DNA of 34,867 nt from CAZKHG01 sp964552655 (GCA_964552655.1 CAZKHG010000038.1:1-34867); one strand, 5' to 3'; counted from the stretch's first letter, positions 24,865-33,849 are shown. The notes: generated by a model from the letters alone, not told the origin. Made by a program: numbers and translations.

Positions 24865-26319
24865 ATGACCCTAAAACCGCTAACCTCGAAAATGACAAAT
24901 TACAGATGGGCTATTTGTGCGCTTTTGTTCTTTGCAACAACAATAAACTATATGGATCGGCAGGTTCTTTCATTAACCTGGAAGGATTTTATTTCCCCTG
25001 AATTTCATTGGACAAATAATGACTATGGGAATATTACCGCTATGTTCTCAATTTTCTATGCATTCAGTATGCTTTTTGCTGGCCGTTTTGTGGATTGGAT
25101 GGATACAAAAAAAGGATTTTTATGGGCTATTGGTGTTTGGTCAGTTGGCGCAGTTCTTCATGCATTTTGTGGCATTGCCACTTCGGGAATTGTCTCCGGG
25201 AGCTGGCTTGTAGGATTCGAAGGGGCAAAAAATGCAATAAGCATGGTTGATAATATAAGTAAGATTGTTTCTGTTAGCGTAACATTTTTCATTTTTGCAA
25301 GACTCATCCTGGCCATTGGTGAAGCAGGAAACTTTCCAGCAGCCATTAAAGCAACAGCTGAGTTTTTCCCAAAAAAGGACAGGGCTTTTGCAACCAGTAT
25401 ATTTAATGCGGGTGCAACTGTAGGAGCTCTTATCGCCCCGGTAACAATCCCAATAATTGCAGTTCACTTTGGCTGGGAAATGGCTTTTATTGTAATTGGT
25501 TCACTTGGATTTTTATGGATGGGCTTCTGGGTTTTCATGTACAAGAAACCTAACAGTCACCCTCTTGTGAATAAACTTGAACTCGACTATATTCATCAGG
25601 ATTCAATCGCAGAAAAGGCAGCTAATAATAACCAGGAAAAAGTTGATAAGAAAATAACATTCAAAGATAGTTTCAAATACAAACAAACATGGGCTTTTGC
25701 CTTTGGTAAATTTATGACTGATGGGGTTTGGTGGTTTTACCTTTTCTGGACACCTGCCTACCTGAGTGATGTTTACGGGTTAACATCAGATAAAACTATG
25801 GCTCAAATATTACTGTTTGTACTCTACGCTATTACTTTACTTTCTATAATTGGCGGTTGGTTGCCAACATATTTTGTTGATAAAAAGGGGATGAACCCTT
25901 ATGCCGGGCGCATGCGTTCAATGTTGATTTTTGCTTTTTTCCCCTTGCTGGCATTACTTGCTCAACCTTTAGGTTACTATTCTTACTGGTTTCCTGTTTT
26001 AATCATTGGTATCGCCGGGGCTGCACATCAGGCCTGGTCAGCTAATATTTTCTCCACTATTGGCGATATGTTTCCTAAATCCGCAATTGCTACAATAACG
26101 GGCATCGGCGGAATGGCCGGGGGTATTGGTTCTTTTTTAATTAATAAAGGATCAGGTGTGCTTTTCGATTTTGCCAAAAATAGTAATATGAAATTCATGG
26201 GTTTTGAAGGCATTAAATCAGGATATTTTATTATATTCTCCATTTGTGCGGTGGCCTACCTAATCGGGTGGACTGTAATGAAATCTCTGGTTCCTAAGTA
26301 TAAACCTATAGTAGATTAA
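24865..26319 (+). CDS. exuT: MFS hexuronate transporter, ExuT-like
   Basis: Inner-membrane symporter of 484 aa in the anion:cation symporter group, expected to import galacturonate/glucuronate and perhaps short unsaturated products. It shows the ACS signature INYMDR (27-32), about twelve hydrophobic segments and the central charged loop (about 240-270). The ARLILAIGEAGNFPAAIKA stretch in TM4 is the family motif. A stretch of about 30 residues between TM3 and TM4 (around 110-140) is longer than in E. coli ExuT. It starts 21 bases after gnd and ends 26 bases before uxaC. The second Met (24892) is an alternative start. Specificity within hexuronates is inferred from context. Confidence 0.9.
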   Translation: MTLKPLTSKMTNYRWAICALLFFATTINYMDRQVLSLTWKDFISPEFHWTNNDYGNITAMFSIFYAFSMLFAGRFVDWMDTKKGFLWAIGVWSVGAVLHAFCGIATSGIVSGSWLVGFEGAKNAISMVDNISKIVSVSVTFFIFARLILAIGEAGNFPAAIKATAEFFPKKDRAFATSIFNAGATVGALIAPVTIPIIAVHFGWEMAFIVIGSLGFLWMGFWVFMYKKPNSHPLVNKLELDYIHQDSIAEKAANNNQEKVDKKITFKDSFKYKQTWAFAFGKFMTDGVWWFYLFWTPAYLSDVYGLTSDKTMAQILLFVLYAITLLSIIGGWLPTYFVDKKGMNPYAGRMRSMLIFAFFPLLALLAQPLGYYSYWFPVLIIGIAGAAHQAWSANIFSTIGDMFPKSAIATITGIGGMAGGIGSFLINKGSGVLFDFAKNSNMKFMGFEGIKSGYFIIFSICAVAYLIGWTVMKSLVPKYKPIVD

Positions 26320-26345
26320 GTATTATCAAAACAAATTATTATAAG

Positions 26346-27749
26346 ATGAAACCGTTTCTTGACGAAAACTTTTTGTTACAGACCAAAACAGCAGAAATGC
26401 TGTACCATGAGCATGCCAAAAAAATGCCAATCATTGACTATCATAACCACCTCATTCCAGAAATGATAGCCACAAATAAAAAATTTGATAATATCACTCA
26501 GCCCTGGCTTTACGGAGATCATTATAAATGGAGGGCTATGCGTACAAATGGTGTTGATGAAAAGTTTTGCACCGGAAATGCTTCCGATTGGGATAAATTC
26601 GAGAAATGGGCAGAAACCGTGCCCTATACTATGAGAAATCCATTATACCATTGGACTCACCTGGAGCTGAAAAGGTACTTTGGTATAAATGAGATTCTTA
26701 ATAAAAATAGTGCTAAAAAGATCTATGATCAGGCCAATGAGCTCCTTCAAAAAGATAGCCATCGGGTGCATGGTCTGTTATCATTAATGAATGTAGAGAT
26801 TCTCTGTACAACTGATGATCCTATTGATTCATTGGAACACCATAAATCAATTTTAAATCAGAATTTATCATTTAAAGTATTTCCTGCCTGGAGGCCTGAT
26901 AAGGCAATGGCAATCGAAAACCTGGAATTATTCAATGGCTACATGGATATGCTGGGCCTGGTTTCAGGTATTGAGGTAAGTTCTTACAAATCAATGTTAG
27001 CTGCCCTAAAGAAGAGACACGATTATTTTGCCACTCTTGGTTGTAAACTATCTGATCATGGGTTAGAGAATTTTTATGCAGAGGATTATTCCTTGGTTGA
27101 GATTGAATCAATCTTTGCCAAAGCAAGAATGAAAATTGCCCTTTCCTATTCGGAGATTCTTAAATTCAAATCAGCCGCTTTGTACGATTTTGCAATTATG
27201 GATCATGAAAAGGGTTGGACTCAGCAGTTTCATATCGGTGCACTAAGAAATAATAATTCCCGTTTACTGAGAAAACTAGGACCAGACACCGGATTTGACT
27301 CAATTGGCGATTTTCAAATAGCCTTACCCATGTCTAAATTCCTTAACAGGTTAGATAAAAATGACAGCTTAGCAAAAACCATAATTTATAACCTAAACCC
27401 TGCAGATAATGAGGTTTTTGCCACAATGACCGGGAACTTTCAGGATGGATCAGTTGCTGGGAAAATTCAATTTGGGTCTGCCTGGTGGTTCTTGGATCAA
27501 AAAGACGGTATGGAAAAACAAATCAATTCTCTGTCTAACCATGGCTTGCTGAGTCGTTTTGTTGGAATGCTTACTGATTCCAGAAGTTTCCTTTCCTACC
27601 CACGTCACGAGTATTTCAGGCGAATTTTATGTAACATGCTGGGTAACGACATTGAAAATGGTGAACTGCCCAATGATGTTGATTTTATTGGCAAAATGGT
27701 TGAGGATATTTGTTACAATAATGCTAAAGCCTATTTTAAATTCAGCTGA
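26346..27749 (+). CDS. uxaC: Glucuronate/galacturonate isomerase
   Basis: Cytoplasmic isomerase of 467 aa converting D-galacturonate to D-tagaturonate (and D-glucuronate to D-fructuronate). The amidohydrolase-like metal motif YHNHL (32-36, H33 and H35) is in place. LCTTDDP (about residues 157-163), AWRPDKAM and the C-terminal LTDSRSFLSYPRHEYFRR block are family hallmarks. Length equals that of E. coli UxaC (470). It is the entry step of the saturated uronate branch, with UxaE and the SDR reductase in the same operon. Seven bases separate it from kdgK. Confidence 0.97.
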   Translation: MKPFLDENFLLQTKTAEMLYHEHAKKMPIIDYHNHLIPEMIATNKKFDNITQPWLYGDHYKWRAMRTNGVDEKFCTGNASDWDKFEKWAETVPYTMRNPLYHWTHLELKRYFGINEILNKNSAKKIYDQANELLQKDSHRVHGLLSLMNVEILCTTDDPIDSLEHHKSILNQNLSFKVFPAWRPDKAMAIENLELFNGYMDMLGLVSGIEVSSYKSMLAALKKRHDYFATLGCKLSDHGLENFYAEDYSLVEIESIFAKARMKIALSYSEILKFKSAALYDFAIMDHEKGWTQQFHIGALRNNNSRLLRKLGPDTGFDSIGDFQIALPMSKFLNRLDKNDSLAKTIIYNLNPADNEVFATMTGNFQDGSVAGKIQFGSAWWFLDQKDGMEKQINSLSNHGLLSRFVGMLTDSRSFLSYPRHEYFRRILCNMLGNDIENGELPNDVDFIGKMVEDICYNNAKAYFKFS

Positions 27750-27756
27750 TAAGTTA

Positions 27757-28791
27757 ATGGAAAGAGTAGTAACATTCGGAGAAATTATGCTAAGGTTGGC
27801 AGCACCCGGTTTTGAAAGATTCGGACAATCCAACTCTTTTATTGCATCTTTTGGCGGGGGTGAGGCTAATGTGGCCGTATCGCTTGCAAATTACGGAATT
27901 GAATCCCGTTTTGTAACCCGACTTCCAAAAAATGACATTGCCGATGTAGGCATCAGGGAACTGATAGGATTTGGAGTTGATACATCTTACATACTTCGCG
28001 GTGGCGAACGTATGGGGATATATTTTCTGGAAACCGGTGCAGTTAATCGTCCAAGCAAGGTAATTTACGATCGCTCACATTCGTCCATTGCCGATATTGA
28101 ACCTGGAATGATCAATTGGGATAGAGTTTTCGATGGCGCAACCTGGTTTCATTGGACTGGAATTACACCCGCTATATCTGAAAATGCTATGAATATTTGT
28201 GCTGAAGCTATTCACATTGCCAACCAGAAAGGCATAACTGTTTCAGTTGATCTTAACTACCGGAAAAACCTTTGGAAATATGGTAAACCTGCGAGAGAGG
28301 TTATGCCCATTTTGGTTCAGGGTTGTGATATAATTCTGGGCAACGAAGAGGATGCTGAAATGGCGCTGGGAATTATACCTGTGGGTGTTGATGTAAAATC
28401 AGGGCATGTAGAATCAGAAGCCTATCTGTCTGTTTCAAAGCAGATTATGAAGCAATTCCCTCGTTGTAAAAAGGTAATAACTACTCTAAGGGGATCAATT
28501 AATGCTAACCACAACACCTGGTCGGGTGTGCTTTTTGATGGAAAAAAATTATATGAAGCCCCGATTTATTCGATAACTCATATAGTAGATAGAGTTGGAG
28601 GCGGTGACTCTTTTATGGGCGGGTTGATCTATGGATTTTTAACCTTTAAAGGGGATGATCAAAAAGCCTTGAATTTTGCAGTGGCTGCATCATGCCTTAA
28701 ACATACCATCTATGGCGATTATAACCGCGTTACTGTGGATGAAGTAATAAAATTGATGGATGGCGATACCTCGGGAAGAGTGAGCAGGTGA
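27757..28791 (+). CDS. kdgK: 2-dehydro-3-deoxygluconate kinase
   Basis: PfkB kinase of 344 aa phosphorylating KDG to KDPG. Start chosen at the ATG 27757, 7 bases after uxaC; the frame remains open upstream but overlaps uxaC out of frame. Visible: GGGEANVA (33-40), GERMGIYF (83-90), NRPSKVIYDR (97-106, the KDG-contact region with Tyr and Arg), DLNYRKNLW (165-173), GNEEDAE and the catalytic GGGDSF (281-286) with D284. Directly followed by kdgA after 82 bases. It receives KDG from KduI/KduD and, if a mannonate dehydratase exists elsewhere, also from mannonate. Confidence 0.93.
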   Translation: MERVVTFGEIMLRLAAPGFERFGQSNSFIASFGGGEANVAVSLANYGIESRFVTRLPKNDIADVGIRELIGFGVDTSYILRGGERMGIYFLETGAVNRPSKVIYDRSHSSIADIEPGMINWDRVFDGATWFHWTGITPAISENAMNICAEAIHIANQKGITVSVDLNYRKNLWKYGKPAREVMPILVQGCDIILGNEEDAEMALGIIPVGVDVKSGHVESEAYLSVSKQIMKQFPRCKKVITTLRGSINANHNTWSGVLFDGKKLYEAPIYSITHIVDRVGGGDSFMGGLIYGFLTFKGDDQKALNFAVAASCLKHTIYGDYNRVTVDEVIKLMDGDTSGRVSR

Positions 28792-28873
28792 GAGAATGAG
28801 AAATTGAGAAATGATAAACAACCCGTAACCTAACAAAAATTTAGAAAATAAAATAATTGAAAACCTACAGCAA

Positions 28874-29548
28874 ATGGCACGATTTAAGCGAATGCAAGTC
28901 CTAAATACATTTCTTGCAACAGGAATAGTTCCGTTGTTTTACCACGAGAACTCTGAAATTGTTAAACAAGTTGTTAAAGCATGCTATTTGGGAGGGGCCA
29001 GAGTTTTTGAATTTACTAATCGAGGTGATTTTGCCCATGATATATTTGCCGATGTTAACAAATGGGCAATAAAGGAATGCCCTGAAATGGTAATGGGAGT
29101 TGGCTCAGTTGTTGACCCTGGTACAGCATCCTTATTTATTCAGCTGGGCGCTAATTTTATTGTTTCTCCCATTCTCAACCTTGAAATTGCAAAAGTATGT
29201 AATCGCCGTAAAATTGCGTGGATGCCTGGTTGTGGAACACTTTCAGAGATAAACACTGCAGAAGAACTAGGTTGTGAAATTGTGAAAATATTCCCTGGTA
29301 AGGAGGTTGGCGGACCATCGTTTGTAAAAGCCATTCTTGCCCCTTGCCCCTGGACAAGTATAATGCCATCGGGAGGAGTATCTCCTGATAAGGAAAATCT
29401 TAAAGAATGGTTTGATGCCGGAGTGGTTTGCGTGGGGTTGGGCTCAAATCTTTTTAAAAAAGATCTTATAGATAAAGGCGATTACGCCTCTATCGAACTT
29501 AAGGTCAGAGAGGTAATTCAAATTGTTAAAGAATTAAAAACTAAATAA
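28874..29548 (+). CDS. kdgA: KDPG aldolase (2-keto-3-deoxy-6-phosphogluconate aldolase)
   Basis: Class I aldolase of 224 aa splitting KDPG to pyruvate and glyceraldehyde 3-phosphate. Schiff-base K138 lies in IVKIFPG and E46 in FEFTNRG; E. coli Eda has K133 and E45. The MPSGGVS phosphate-binding loop (164-170) is present. It completes the Entner-Doudoroff-type end of the KDG branch and lies 7 bases before uxaE. The 82-base gap after kdgK holds only AT-rich sequence with short GAGAA-type repeats; I see no promoter there. Confidence 0.96.
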   Translation: MARFKRMQVLNTFLATGIVPLFYHENSEIVKQVVKACYLGGARVFEFTNRGDFAHDIFADVNKWAIKECPEMVMGVGSVVDPGTASLFIQLGANFIVSPILNLEIAKVCNRRKIAWMPGCGTLSEINTAEELGCEIVKIFPGKEVGGPSFVKAILAPCPWTSIMPSGGVSPDKENLKEWFDAGVVCVGLGSNLFKKDLIDKGDYASIELKVREVIQIVKELKTK

Positions 29549-29555
29549 TTAAATC

Positions 29556-30800
29556 ATGTTAATTGAAAAGTATTCGTTTGGAATGGGCGATCGATTTGGT
29601 AGGGAAGGTCAGGCCCAACTTGCAGCAATTCAGGAGATGAATAAGCTGGGCTTTAGTATAGTTCCTGTTTGGAATAAATCATACCGCGAACACACCATTG
29701 TTCATACAGATCAATCTTCCGTTGCCAAAGAGGCTAAGGATGCTGTAATTGCAAATGGCTGGACTGGGAATTATTATGTTGATGCCGACCATATAGGACT
29801 CGCAACTGTTGATCAGTTTATCGATTACAGCAATTTTTTTACAATTGATGTTGCCCATTTTATTGGCAAGTCACCTGAAAAGGAGGAGAAACAAGATTTT
29901 ATAAATCGATATAGGAAATATGTTGGACAACTTTCCATTCCTGGTATTTCAGAGAGCTTTAATGTTACAGAGCTACTTTTAGAAAGTATCGCAGATAAGT
30001 TTTTGAATGCCATTAAGGAGGTTAAATCAATATATAACCATGTTGTTTCGAAAAAGGGAGCCGAAAATTTTATACCCGAAGTTTCGATGGATGAGGTTGA
30101 TCAGGCTCAAACACCTATCGAGCTGTTTTTTATTCTTGCCGAGTTGAAGCATCAGGGTGTGGCAGTTCAAACCATTGCCCCTAAATTTACCGGATTGTTT
30201 GCTAAAGGAGTTGATTACCAGGGAGATATTGAACTTTTTGCAAAAGAGTTTGAACAGGATATTGCTGTTATTCAGTATGTGATTAAGGAGTTGGGATTGC
30301 CTTCAAGCTTGAAACTTAGTGTTCATAGCGGAAGCGATAAGTTTGCCATTTACCCGATCATGAGAAATGCAATTAAAAAATTCGATGCAGGAATTCATGT
30401 TAAAACAGCCGGTACAACCTGGTTGGAAGAGGTAATCGGTTTAGCGCAGGCAGGTGGTGATGGGCTCGAAATTGCGAAAAAAATTTACGAAGAATCAATG
30501 AACAGATATGATGAGCTAACCGGACCTTATTCAACAGTTCTTAATATTGATAAATCAAAACTCCCCTCAGTTGATACTGTGAAATCATGGAAAAGTAATC
30601 AGTTTTCAGCTGCTTTAACCCACGATCAAAGTTGTAAGGATTATAACCCAAGTTTTCGCCAGCTGATCCATGTTGGTTACAAAATCGCAGCAGAGATGGG
30701 AGAGATGTATCAGAATGCCTTAAACGATCACCGGGCTATTATTGAGAAAAATGTTAAATTTAATTTGTTAGATCGGCATCTTAAACTCCTTTTTAGATGA
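29556..30800 (+). CDS. uxaE: Tagaturonate/fructuronate 3-epimerase
   Basis: Cytoplasmic epimerase of 414 aa joining D-tagaturonate to D-fructuronate. This lets galacturonate enter the glucuronate branch without UxaB/UxaA (altronate route). The family was established in Thermotoga. Recognisable blocks: YSFGMGDRF (6-14), YYVDADHIG (73-81), the central LKLSVHSGSDKFAIYP (252-267) and the KTAGTTWLEE strand (283-292). Its Asp and His residues probably coordinate a metal, but the catalytic residues are not known to me. Absence of uxaA and uxaB in the window agrees with use of this route. Confidence 0.92.
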   Translation: MLIEKYSFGMGDRFGREGQAQLAAIQEMNKLGFSIVPVWNKSYREHTIVHTDQSSVAKEAKDAVIANGWTGNYYVDADHIGLATVDQFIDYSNFFTIDVAHFIGKSPEKEEKQDFINRYRKYVGQLSIPGISESFNVTELLLESIADKFLNAIKEVKSIYNHVVSKKGAENFIPEVSMDEVDQAQTPIELFFILAELKHQGVAVQTIAPKFTGLFAKGVDYQGDIELFAKEFEQDIAVIQYVIKELGLPSSLKLSVHSGSDKFAIYPIMRNAIKKFDAGIHVKTAGTTWLEEVIGLAQAGGDGLEIAKKIYEESMNRYDELTGPYSTVLNIDKSKLPSVDTVKSWKSNQFSAALTHDQSCKDYNPSFRQLIHVGYKIAAEMGEMYQNALNDHRAIIEKNVKFNLLDRHLKLLFR

Positions 30801-30828
30801 AATTCTTTATAAAAATAACAAGTACCTC

Positions 30829-31341
30829 ATGAAAGTAGCAAATGTTAGTGTACAATCACTGTTACCCTCCATATTATTTGATTTTGTGGCAATCGCAGTT
30901 ATTTTTCTATTGCCGTCATTTTCACACTTAACAGGGATTGCAATATACAAGTTTGATCCAATGCGGATAGCCTTATTTGCAGCGATTTTATTTACAAATC
31001 GGAAAAATGCATACCTGATCGCTTTTTTACTACCGGTTGTATCTTTTATAATCTCTGCTCATCCCTATTTTTACAAGGTTTTTTTGATCTCAACTGAATT
31101 GATACTCAATGTCTGGTTGTTTTATTTTTTTCTGTCTAAGTTCAAGAATGTTTTCTTAATATCATTTACCTCTATAATCATTAGCAAAGCGATTTACTAT
31201 GGACTAAAGCTGTTTCTACTAAAGCTCTTGCTTATTAATGATCCGTTAGTTAGTACTTCGATACTCATCCAGATCATTGTGGCAATCTCCATTAGTGCCA
31301 TTATTTCTGTTGGGTTTTATAAATCGGGCAAGAATTTATAG
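30829..31341 (+). CDS. Small membrane protein, unknown (possibly ECF S-component-like)
   Basis: Not firmly recognised. A 170-aa protein with about five or six hydrophobic helices (about 10-30, 45-58, 60-78, 84-103, 107-128, 143-165). It has a KFDPMRIAL entry and an SAHPYFYK turn that recall small S-component-like transport proteins. It has no soluble domain and no signal peptide. It starts 28 bases after uxaE and so probably belongs to the uronate operon. A transport or sensing role is only a guess. Confidence 0.6.
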   Translation: MKVANVSVQSLLPSILFDFVAIAVIFLLPSFSHLTGIAIYKFDPMRIALFAAILFTNRKNAYLIAFLLPVVSFIISAHPYFYKVFLISTELILNVWLFYFFLSKFKNVFLISFTSIIISKAIYYGLKLFLLKLLLINDPLVSTSILIQIIVAISISAIISVGFYKSGKNL

Positions 31342-31451
31342 AGCTGTAATAGCAATTTATTTGATAGCAAGTACCTGATATTGAGTTGAATTTGCTTGTT
31401 TTAAGTATTTGTTCTAACTTACCATTATCAATTAATCAAATTTATACAATA

Positions 31452-32081
31452 ATGAAAAAGAACAAGTACTTAATATCCTACATGACCCTTAGAAAAGCAG
31501 TCGGGATACTTGGAGTCTCGTTTCCAGTTATTCTTGTTGTAGGTTCGGTTGTTGCATGTGGGTATGACCATATCCTAGGATCCATCAGCGAATACTACCA
31601 TAGCGTGATGCGAAACATCTTTGTAGGTACTTTATGCGCTATTGGTTTATTTCTATTCTCTTACAGAGGCTATAAGCAGATAGATAATATTATGGGCAAC
31701 CTGGCCTGCTTTTTTGCACTTGGAGTTGCATTCTTCCCAATGTCCTTGGGCCCTTCAGATCTGGTAGATAAAATACATCTAACATCTGCAACTCTTCTAT
31801 TCATAACCCTGGCCTGTTTCTCACTATTTCTATTTACAAAAACAAAGGATAGGAAAACCATGACCAGGCAGAAAAAGCGCAGAAACATTATTTACATTGT
31901 TAGTGGTATCATAATGTTAGTATGTATTGTGCTTATTGCTTCTTACTTTATATTCGGGTTGTACAGTTACCCCGCTATTTATCAGTTAAAACCTGTATTC
32001 TGGTTCGAAACCTTTGCCTTATGGGCATTTGGAATATCCTGGTTAATAAAAGGAGAGGCAATACTTAAGGATAACCAGTAA
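31452..32081 (+). CDS. DUF998-like membrane protein, unknown function
   Basis: Protein of 209 aa with six predicted membrane helices. The start is taken at the ATG 31452; the frame extends back to a TTG at 31386, which I consider unlikely. The segment SISEYYHSVMRNIFVG (44-59) followed by helices, and KIHLTSATLLF (107-117), resemble a family of small bacterial membrane proteins annotated DUF998 or hypothetical. It has no known catalytic motif. It lies 110 bases after the preceding gene and is followed by a strong terminator, so it may be the last gene of the operon or a separate unit. Confidence 0.6.
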   Translation: MKKNKYLISYMTLRKAVGILGVSFPVILVVGSVVACGYDHILGSISEYYHSVMRNIFVGTLCAIGLFLFSYRGYKQIDNIMGNLACFFALGVAFFPMSLGPSDLVDKIHLTSATLLFITLACFSLFLFTKTKDRKTMTRQKKRRNIIYIVSGIIMLVCIVLIASYFIFGLYSYPAIYQLKPVFWFETFALWAFGISWLIKGEAILKDNQ

Positions 32082-32093
32082 GTTGTTGGAAAC

Positions 32094-32134
32094 AAAAACC
32101 CCATGTGAGCACTTGGTTCACATGGGGTTTTTTT
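32094..32134. terminator. Strong bidirectional hairpin terminator
   Basis: CCCCATGTGA (32099-32108) pairs perfectly with TCACATGGGG (32118-32127) around a 9-base loop. A run of seven T follows on the plus strand, and A5 before the stem gives T5 on the minus strand. It ends the plus-strand uronate operon. On the minus strand it lies directly after the tRNA 3'-end remnant, so it was probably the terminator of that tRNA gene. Confidence 0.9.
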
Positions 32135-32137
32135 AAG

Positions 32138-32160
32138 TGCCCAGGACAAGACTCGAACTT
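32138..32160 (-). other. tRNA 3'-end remnant, candidate attachment site of an integrated element
   Basis: Read on the minus strand the bases are AAG, TTCGAGT (a perfect T-loop), CTTGT (T-stem), CCTGGGC (acceptor arm) and A73. The T-stem partner is only partly kept (GAA retained on the far side) and no D-arm or anticodon arm follows, so this is only the last part of a tRNA gene. An acceptor starting GCCCAGG would suit a tRNA-Leu, but the isotype cannot be fixed. It lies 178 bases from a tyrosine recombinase gene, the usual arrangement of an att site. Confidence 0.7.
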
Positions 32161-32338
32161 AATTTATTCATTTTTACTCTTTTTTATTCAAACGCTATAT
32201 TATAAAGCAATAATAGCAATATATTCGAATAATTATTTACTATAAAAGTAAAAATAAAATAACATAAATAAAAAATAAATGTCCCCTAATTAGACCCCTA
32301 TTAGAAAAATAGTTTATCTTTCGGACTAAATCAGGAGT

Positions 32339-33658
32339 ATGTCAAAAGTGAATTTCTTTCTTAAGGATCCAAAATCGAAGGATGAGACTTTGATCTTTCT
32401 TGTTTACAATCACGACTATAAAAGGTTAAAGTATTCTACTGGGGAGTTCATACTACCAATAATCTGGAATTCAGAATTACAATCTCCAGAAATTTCTAGA
32501 AAGTATCCACACAATTCTGAAATACATAGAAGATTGGAAGAATACAGGTTTTTTATCACTGATTTAGTGGGGGAGCTAAAAAGAAAGAAAGAGCGGATTA
32601 CTCCAGCTAAACTTAGAATCGAACTTGATAAAAAGTTTAAAGACATTGTTATAGATGAAGTGTCAGGCTTGGAACAAGTTAATTTGATTGAGTATATTAA
32701 AAACTATATTGCTCAATGCGAAGAAGGGAAACGGCTGACCGCCAAAGGTAAAAGATATAAGATTTGGACTATAAAAGGATACAAAACTCTTCAATTTCAT
32801 CTTAGCGAATACATGAAGAAAAGGTTCATTAAACTTGATTTTAAAGACATTACAACTGATTTTTACTCTGATTTTTTAGGTTATTTTAATGAGAACAATT
32901 ATGCTACTAACACAATTGGGAAGCACATTAAAAATATAAAAGTGATGATGAGTGCTTCGTTTGATGAAGGTTTACATAATAATCTTGATTTTCGGAAAAA
33001 GGCTTTTAGGATTCTTACTGAAGAAACCGATGCAATCTATTTGTCTGAGGCAGAATTAGAAAAGATATATGAACTAGATCTTTCAGACAAAAAACAAGCA
33101 CATCTTGAAAAAGCTCGTGATCTTTTTATTATTGCAGCTAGAACTGCACTTAGGTTTGAAGATCTAACAAAACTTCAAGAACACAATATCTATATTAATG
33201 AAAAAGGTTCTTTTTTAAGAATTCAAACTACCAAGACAGATGTTAATGTAGTTGTACCTCTTAAGAAACAAGTAATTGACATCTTTAAGAAGTACGATGG
33301 AAAGTTGCCACGCGGAATGTCAAATCAAAAGATGAATGAGTATATTAAAGAGGTTGGTTCTCGTGCTAAATTGAATACCATTGTCACTAAAAATATTACA
33401 AAAGGAGGACTTAAAGTTGAAATAAATATCGAGAAGCATGCTCTAATTACCACCCATACGGCTAGAAGAAGTGCAGCAACTAATCTTTATTTAGCAGGAT
33501 TTCCAGCTTTGTCAATAATGAAGTTAACAGGACATAGAACTGAGAGAGCCTTCTTGAAGTACATTAGAATGTCAGAAGAGGATAATGCTTATAAGATGGC
33601 TGATAATGATTACTTTAAAAATGATTTTATAGAAAAACCTGTTTTAAGAGTTGGATAA
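32339..33658 (+). CDS. Tyrosine recombinase/integrase of a mobile element
   Basis: Site-specific recombinase of 439 aa, Bacteroidota type. Order: N-terminal arm-binding domain (about 1-100), SAM-like core-binding domain (about 112-215) and catalytic domain (about 235-415). Catalytic residues are complete: R272 in TALRFEDL, K299, H373 and R376 in THTARR, H399 in LTGHR and nucleophile Y408 in FLKYIR. The gene is visibly more AT-rich than the pectin genes. It lies alone, flanked by the tRNA remnant on the left and a terminator on the right, with no other phage or conjugation genes in the window. It therefore marks one end of a larger element or a decayed remnant. Its start has an AGGAG almost touching the ATG. 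Confidence 0.94.
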   Translation: MSKVNFFLKDPKSKDETLIFLVYNHDYKRLKYSTGEFILPIIWNSELQSPEISRKYPHNSEIHRRLEEYRFFITDLVGELKRKKERITPAKLRIELDKKFKDIVIDEVSGLEQVNLIEYIKNYIAQCEEGKRLTAKGKRYKIWTIKGYKTLQFHLSEYMKKRFIKLDFKDITTDFYSDFLGYFNENNYATNTIGKHIKNIKVMMSASFDEGLHNNLDFRKKAFRILTEETDAIYLSEAELEKIYELDLSDKKQAHLEKARDLFIIAARTALRFEDLTKLQEHNIYINEKGSFLRIQTTKTDVNVVVPLKKQVIDIFKKYDGKLPRGMSNQKMNEYIKEVGSRAKLNTIVTKNITKGGLKVEINIEKHALITTHTARRSAATNLYLAGFPALSIMKLTGHRTERAFLKYIRMSEEDNAYKMADNDYFKNDFIEKPVLRVG

Positions 33659-33813
33659 GTTTTTATCAAAATCAAGTTACCTTCTTACCTAGATGGATAA
33701 TAAATGGAATAACAGCAATATAGCAGGGTAGGGGTCGATGGTTTAAGTTACCTAAATCATATCGACTAAATGATAATGTAATTCTAAAAACCAAGGTAAA
33801 AAGATAGAATAAA

Positions 33814-33849
33814 AAAACCTCAAACATTTTTGCGGACGTTTGAGGTTTT
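33814..33849. terminator. Bidirectional hairpin terminator between integrase and oxidase genes
   Basis: AAAACCTCAAAC (33814-33825) and GTTTGAGGTTTT (33838-33849) form a perfect 12-base stem with a 12-base loop. It sits between the convergent integrase and oxidase genes, so it can end both transcripts. The rest of the 33659-33917 gap shows only AT-rich DNA and a weak inverted repeat near 33735-33768. Confidence 0.85.

Noticed and set aside
27559..27756. Upstream extension of the kdgK frame adding 66 residues
   Set aside because: It overlaps uxaC in another frame, the extra residues do not resemble a PfkB N-terminus, and the ATG at 27757 begins exactly at the conserved VVTFGE start.
28792..28873. 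Short GAGAA/GAGAAAT repeats between kdgK and kdgA as a possible repeat array
   Set aside because: Only two or three degenerate units, no spacer structure, and no promoter match; probably simple low-complexity DNA.
32161..32240. A complete tRNA gene extending from the 3' remnant on the minus strand
   Set aside because: The adjoining sequence is AT-rich with no anticodon stem, D-arm or 5' acceptor GCCCAGG; only the 3' end is present.
32293..33736. GACCCCTA (32293-32300) and its inverse TAGGGGTC (33729-33736) flanking the integrase gene
   Set aside because: The match is only 8 bases with no extension on either side, so it is too short to call an inverted terminal repeat or att pair.
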